From contig DATKMG010000757.1 in NCBI GenBank assembly GCA_035541995.1, positions 1 to 7,922 of the forward strand: a stretch of 7,922 bases of DNA. Direction: 5' to 3'. Both the position numbers and the translations under genes were made by a program. Of the stretch, positions 6,175 through 7,922 are shown one piece after another. Position 1 is the first letter of the stretch; each line of letters opens with the position of its first letter. The notes under the pieces were generated by a model that was not told the origin of the DNA, did no database searches, and saw only the letters and a list, made by a program, of their open reading frames with translations. Source of the DNA: DATKMG01 sp035541995 (GTDB lineage Bacteria; Acidobacteriota; Terriglobia; Versatilivoradales; Versatilivoraceae).

Positions 6175-6175
6175 A

Positions 6176-6814
6176 TTGCCCGACATTGCCTCGTTTGGCT
6201 TATACATGGTGGTGTTCCTCTTTTCGCTCAGTTTTCACGAGGCGGCGCATGCTTGGGTGGCAGAACGTCTTGGGGACCCCACTGGGCGATTGCTGGGCAG
6301 AGTGACTCTAAATCCAATTCCGCACATCGACCTGCTTGGGACCCTGATTTTCCCCGCTATAGGTTTTTTCGGGGGCGGGGTCATGTTTGGCTGGGCAAAA
6401 CCAGTGCCGTGGAACCCGCTGAACGTCAAAGACCGGCGCCAGGCAGACATCTGGATCTCCGCAGCGGGACCTCTCAGTAACCTGTTATTGATGGCTGGGT
6501 TCTTGATTATGACGAAAGCGTTTCAAGATTACTTTCAGGCGGGGGCGGCCGTGATGAGTGGGAGTCTCGAGCCCGTCTATCGAATGTGCATAAAAGGGGT
6601 GCAGATCAATTTCATCTTGGCGCTTTTCAATTTCCTGCCTATACCTCCATTGGATGGCAGTTGGATTCTACCCCATTTCTTACCCGTGGGTTTGGCTCGA
6701 AGCTACGAGAAGCTCAGACCTTATGGATTTCTGATTCTGCTTCTATTTGTATATCTCGGTTTGTTCAATTTGATCCTAGCACCATTCTGGAGGATCTTAC
6801 TCGCCGTCATCTAA
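6176..6814 (+). CDS. site-2 protease family (M50) membrane metalloprotease
   Basis: This is a polytopic membrane zinc protease of 212 residues, a compact S2P without PDZ or CBS domains. The catalytic HExxH is HEAAH (21-25) in the first hydrophobic segment, with E22 as the general base. The third zinc ligand is D160 in NFLPIPPLDGSW (152-163). FGWAKPVPWNP (71-81) and SAAGPLSNLLL (95-105) match the small S2P-M50-like bacterial group. Hydrophobic segments lie at about 8-20, 52-70, 93-113, 141-158 and 183-210. All catalytic residues are present, so it is probably active, but substrates of this group are not known to me. No anti-sigma factor or other obvious substrate is nearby. The gene starts with TTG, supported by AAGGAG 7 bases upstream. 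trpS follows after 66 bp, and the order S2P-trpS-scpA is one I recall from acidobacteria and Geobacter-like genomes, which suggests an operon. Confidence 0.93.
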   Translation: MPDIASFGLYMVVFLFSLSFHEAAHAWVAERLGDPTGRLLGRVTLNPIPHIDLLGTLIFPAIGFFGGGVMFGWAKPVPWNPLNVKDRRQADIWISAAGPLSNLLLMAGFLIMTKAFQDYFQAGAAVMSGSLEPVYRMCIKGVQINFILALFNFLPIPPLDGSWILPHFLPVGLARSYEKLRPYGFLILLLFVYLGLFNLILAPFWRILLAVI

Positions 6815-6880
6815 TACGATTAACTCAATAAATAGTCGTGCCCATAGAAAGGCCGAACTCTATCATCGGGTGCACAACTC

Positions 6881-7882
6881 ATGTCGACGGAATCCACAAA
6901 ACGCAAACGTGTGCTGAGCGGAATGCGGCCCACCGGAAAGCTCCATTTGGGCCACGTGGTCGGTGCTCTAGCCAATTGGGTCAAATTGCAGGATCAGTAC
7001 GAGTGCTTCCATTTTATCGCTGACTGGCATGCCCTAACCTCCGATTTCGCTGATCCTTCAAGAATAAGAGAAAATCGCATCGAGATGATGGTAGATTGGT
7101 TGGCAGCAGGCTTGGATCCTAATAAGTCAGTCATGTTTGTGCAGTCCAGCATTTTGGAGCATGCCGAACTCCATCTGCTCCTTTCAATGATTACGCCTTT
7201 GGGCTGGCTGGAGCGTGTGCCTACATACAAGGAGCAACGGGAAAACATCACGGACAAGGACCTTGGGAATTATGGCTTTCTCGGCTACCCGGTTTTGCAG
7301 GCGGCAGATATCTTGATGTATAAGGCCAATTTTGTACCAGTTGGGGAGGACCAGGTACCTCATGTTGAGTTGACCCGGGAAATCGGCAGACGTTTTAACG
7401 CCTTTTATGGTCCTGTTTTCCCTGAGCCAGAGGCCCTTCTGACACCAATCCCCCGGCTCCCGGGTACGGACGGACGAAAGATGAGTAAAAGCTATGGAAA
7501 TGACATCTCACTATCGGATAGTGCCGAAGTCATTACTGAGAAGATTAAGAAAATGATGACCGATCCAGCCCGGAAACGAAGGAGTGATAGAGGGAACCCG
7601 GAGATTTGTCCGGTTTTTGACTATCACCGAATCTATTCACCTCCTGAGACTATTGTTGAAGCAGCTCATGGTTGCCGCACTGCCGGGATAGGTTGTTTGG
7701 ACTGTAAGAAGTGGATGACCGACCATCTCTTGAAGGAAATCTCACCCCTTTTGGCACGCCGAAAGGAAAACGAAAAGCGCAAAGAAGAGATCGTTGATAT
7801 CATTATGGAAGGAAACCAGAAGGCGCGAGCCGTTGCCGAAGATACGATGGCCGACGTCAGACGCGCGGTGCAACTGGATTAG
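6881..7882 (+). CDS. trpS: tryptophanyl-tRNA synthetase with four-cysteine Fe-S-type motif
   Basis: This class I aminoacyl-tRNA synthetase charges tRNA(Trp) with tryptophan in the cytosol. At 333 residues it has the usual bacterial length. The HIGH motif appears as PTGKLHLGH (17-25), GEDQ lies at 155-158 and KMSKS at 200-204, so the catalytic site is complete. The C-terminal half contains C243, C265, C272 and C275, that is C-x21-C-x6-C-x2-C. The Thermotoga maritima enzyme binds a [4Fe-4S] cluster through a nearly identical C-x22-C-x6-C-x2-C motif near the anticodon-binding region, so cluster binding is likely here. There are no other cysteines besides C42. The start is set by ATG at 6881, with only a weak GGGTG upstream. 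A basic KRKR lies at 7-10. The preceding S2P gene is 66 bp away and scpA begins 10 bp after the stop, with its ribosome binding site overlapping the trpS stop codon. Confidence 0.98.
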   Translation: MSTESTKRKRVLSGMRPTGKLHLGHVVGALANWVKLQDQYECFHFIADWHALTSDFADPSRIRENRIEMMVDWLAAGLDPNKSVMFVQSSILEHAELHLLLSMITPLGWLERVPTYKEQRENITDKDLGNYGFLGYPVLQAADILMYKANFVPVGEDQVPHVELTREIGRRFNAFYGPVFPEPEALLTPIPRLPGTDGRKMSKSYGNDISLSDSAEVITEKIKKMMTDPARKRRSDRGNPEICPVFDYHRIYSPPETIVEAAHGCRTAGIGCLDCKKWMTDHLLKEISPLLARRKENEKRKEEIVDIIMEGNQKARAVAEDTMADVRRAVQLD

Positions 7883-7892
7883 GAGTGCGAGC

Positions 7893-7922
7893 ATGGATGA
7901 GCAGCTGAGGGTACATCTGCCC
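7893..7922 (+). CDS. scpA: probable segregation and condensation protein A, 5' fragment
   Basis: Ten codons are visible before the window ends: MDEQLRVHLP. AGGAG (7881-7885), starting inside the trpS TAG stop, sits 7 bases before the ATG, which is ideal spacing. ScpA, the kleisin of the SMC-ScpAB chromosome condensin, typically begins with a short leader followed by a V-x-L-P-x-F-E-G-P-L-type sequence, and RVHLP fits the start of that. The gene commonly follows trpS in acidobacterial and Geobacter-like genomes. With so few residues the identity rests mostly on context. Confidence 0.6.
   Translation, partial: MDEQLRVHLP

Larger units (their letters stand above)
5616..6175. other. divergent intergenic region, 560 bp
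   Basis: This is by far the longest non-coding stretch in the window, lying between the divergent ccsA and site-2 protease genes. I found no tRNA, no convincing ORF and no known riboswitch signature; in particular there is no B12-box-like GCCACTG. The left half holds a minus-strand promoter candidate and a leader full of short inverted repeats: GTCAG-N5-CTGAC at 5623-5637, TTGGT...ACCAA at 5683-5701, AGGAGTT-N7-AACTCCT at 5701-5721, ACTCC-AC-GGAGT at 5761-5772 and AGCAT-GTG-ATGCT at 5788-5800. The right half has AGCCA-GCGT-TGGCT (5877-5890) and a CAGTCGC direct repeat. It also has TTGACG (6029-6034) and GATAAT (6057-6062), which are 22 bp apart and so too far for a normal sigma-70 pair. No clear plus-strand promoter is assigned. 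Confidence 0.7.

Overview
The window looks like chromosomal housekeeping DNA of a Gram-negative bacterium of medium G+C. An acidobacterium is my first guess, with Desulfobacterota or Methylomirabilota-like lineages as alternatives. This is inferred from three things: a ccsA-hemA-hemC-hemD order, a site-2 protease/trpS/scpA order, and an exported Met-rich protein with a GGFGRKKKK-type linker of a kind I associate with acidobacteria. No mobile element, CRISPR array, tRNA or rRNA was seen.

Left part, minus strand (read right to left from about 5.8 kb): a compact five-gene unit. It starts with ccsA (HemX/CcsA-like membrane protein, 4791-5615). Then come hemA (glutamyl-tRNA reductase, 3526-4794, ATGA overlap with ccsA), hemC (hydroxymethylbilane synthase, 2585-3526, TAATG overlap with hemA) and hemD (uroporphyrinogen-III synthase, 1730-2548). 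It ends with a small eight-cysteine zinc-ribbon-like protein (1434-1727), whose ribosome binding site lies in the last codons of hemD. HemA, HemC and HemD cover the C5 route from glutamyl-tRNA to uroporphyrinogen III except for GSA aminomutase (HemL) and HemB, which are not in the window. CcsA-like proteins use heme for cytochrome c assembly or tune HemA. After a gap of about 120 bp with a hairpin comes a separate gene, same strand, for an exported Met-rich protein of unknown function (178-1314).

Centre (5616-6175): a 560-bp divergent intergenic region. It holds a plausible minus-strand promoter with a perfect TATAAT and a leader of about 200 nt rich in short inverted repeats. One set is an iterated AACTCC/GGAGTT element that could form mutually exclusive hairpins. 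On the plus-strand side, the Shine-Dalgarno sequence of the protease gene sits exactly in the loop of a small perfect inverted repeat.

Right part, plus strand: an M50 site-2-protease-family membrane protein starting with TTG (6176-6814), then trpS (6881-7882), then the first ten codons of a probable scpA cut by the window edge. The TrpRS carries four cysteines spaced almost exactly as in the [4Fe-4S]-binding TrpRS of Thermotoga maritima.

The most interesting points are the predicted Fe-S TrpRS, the uncharacterised eight-Cys protein coupled to hemD, and the leader with alternative pairing ahead of the heme genes. I see no clear evidence for a wholly new multi-gene system.
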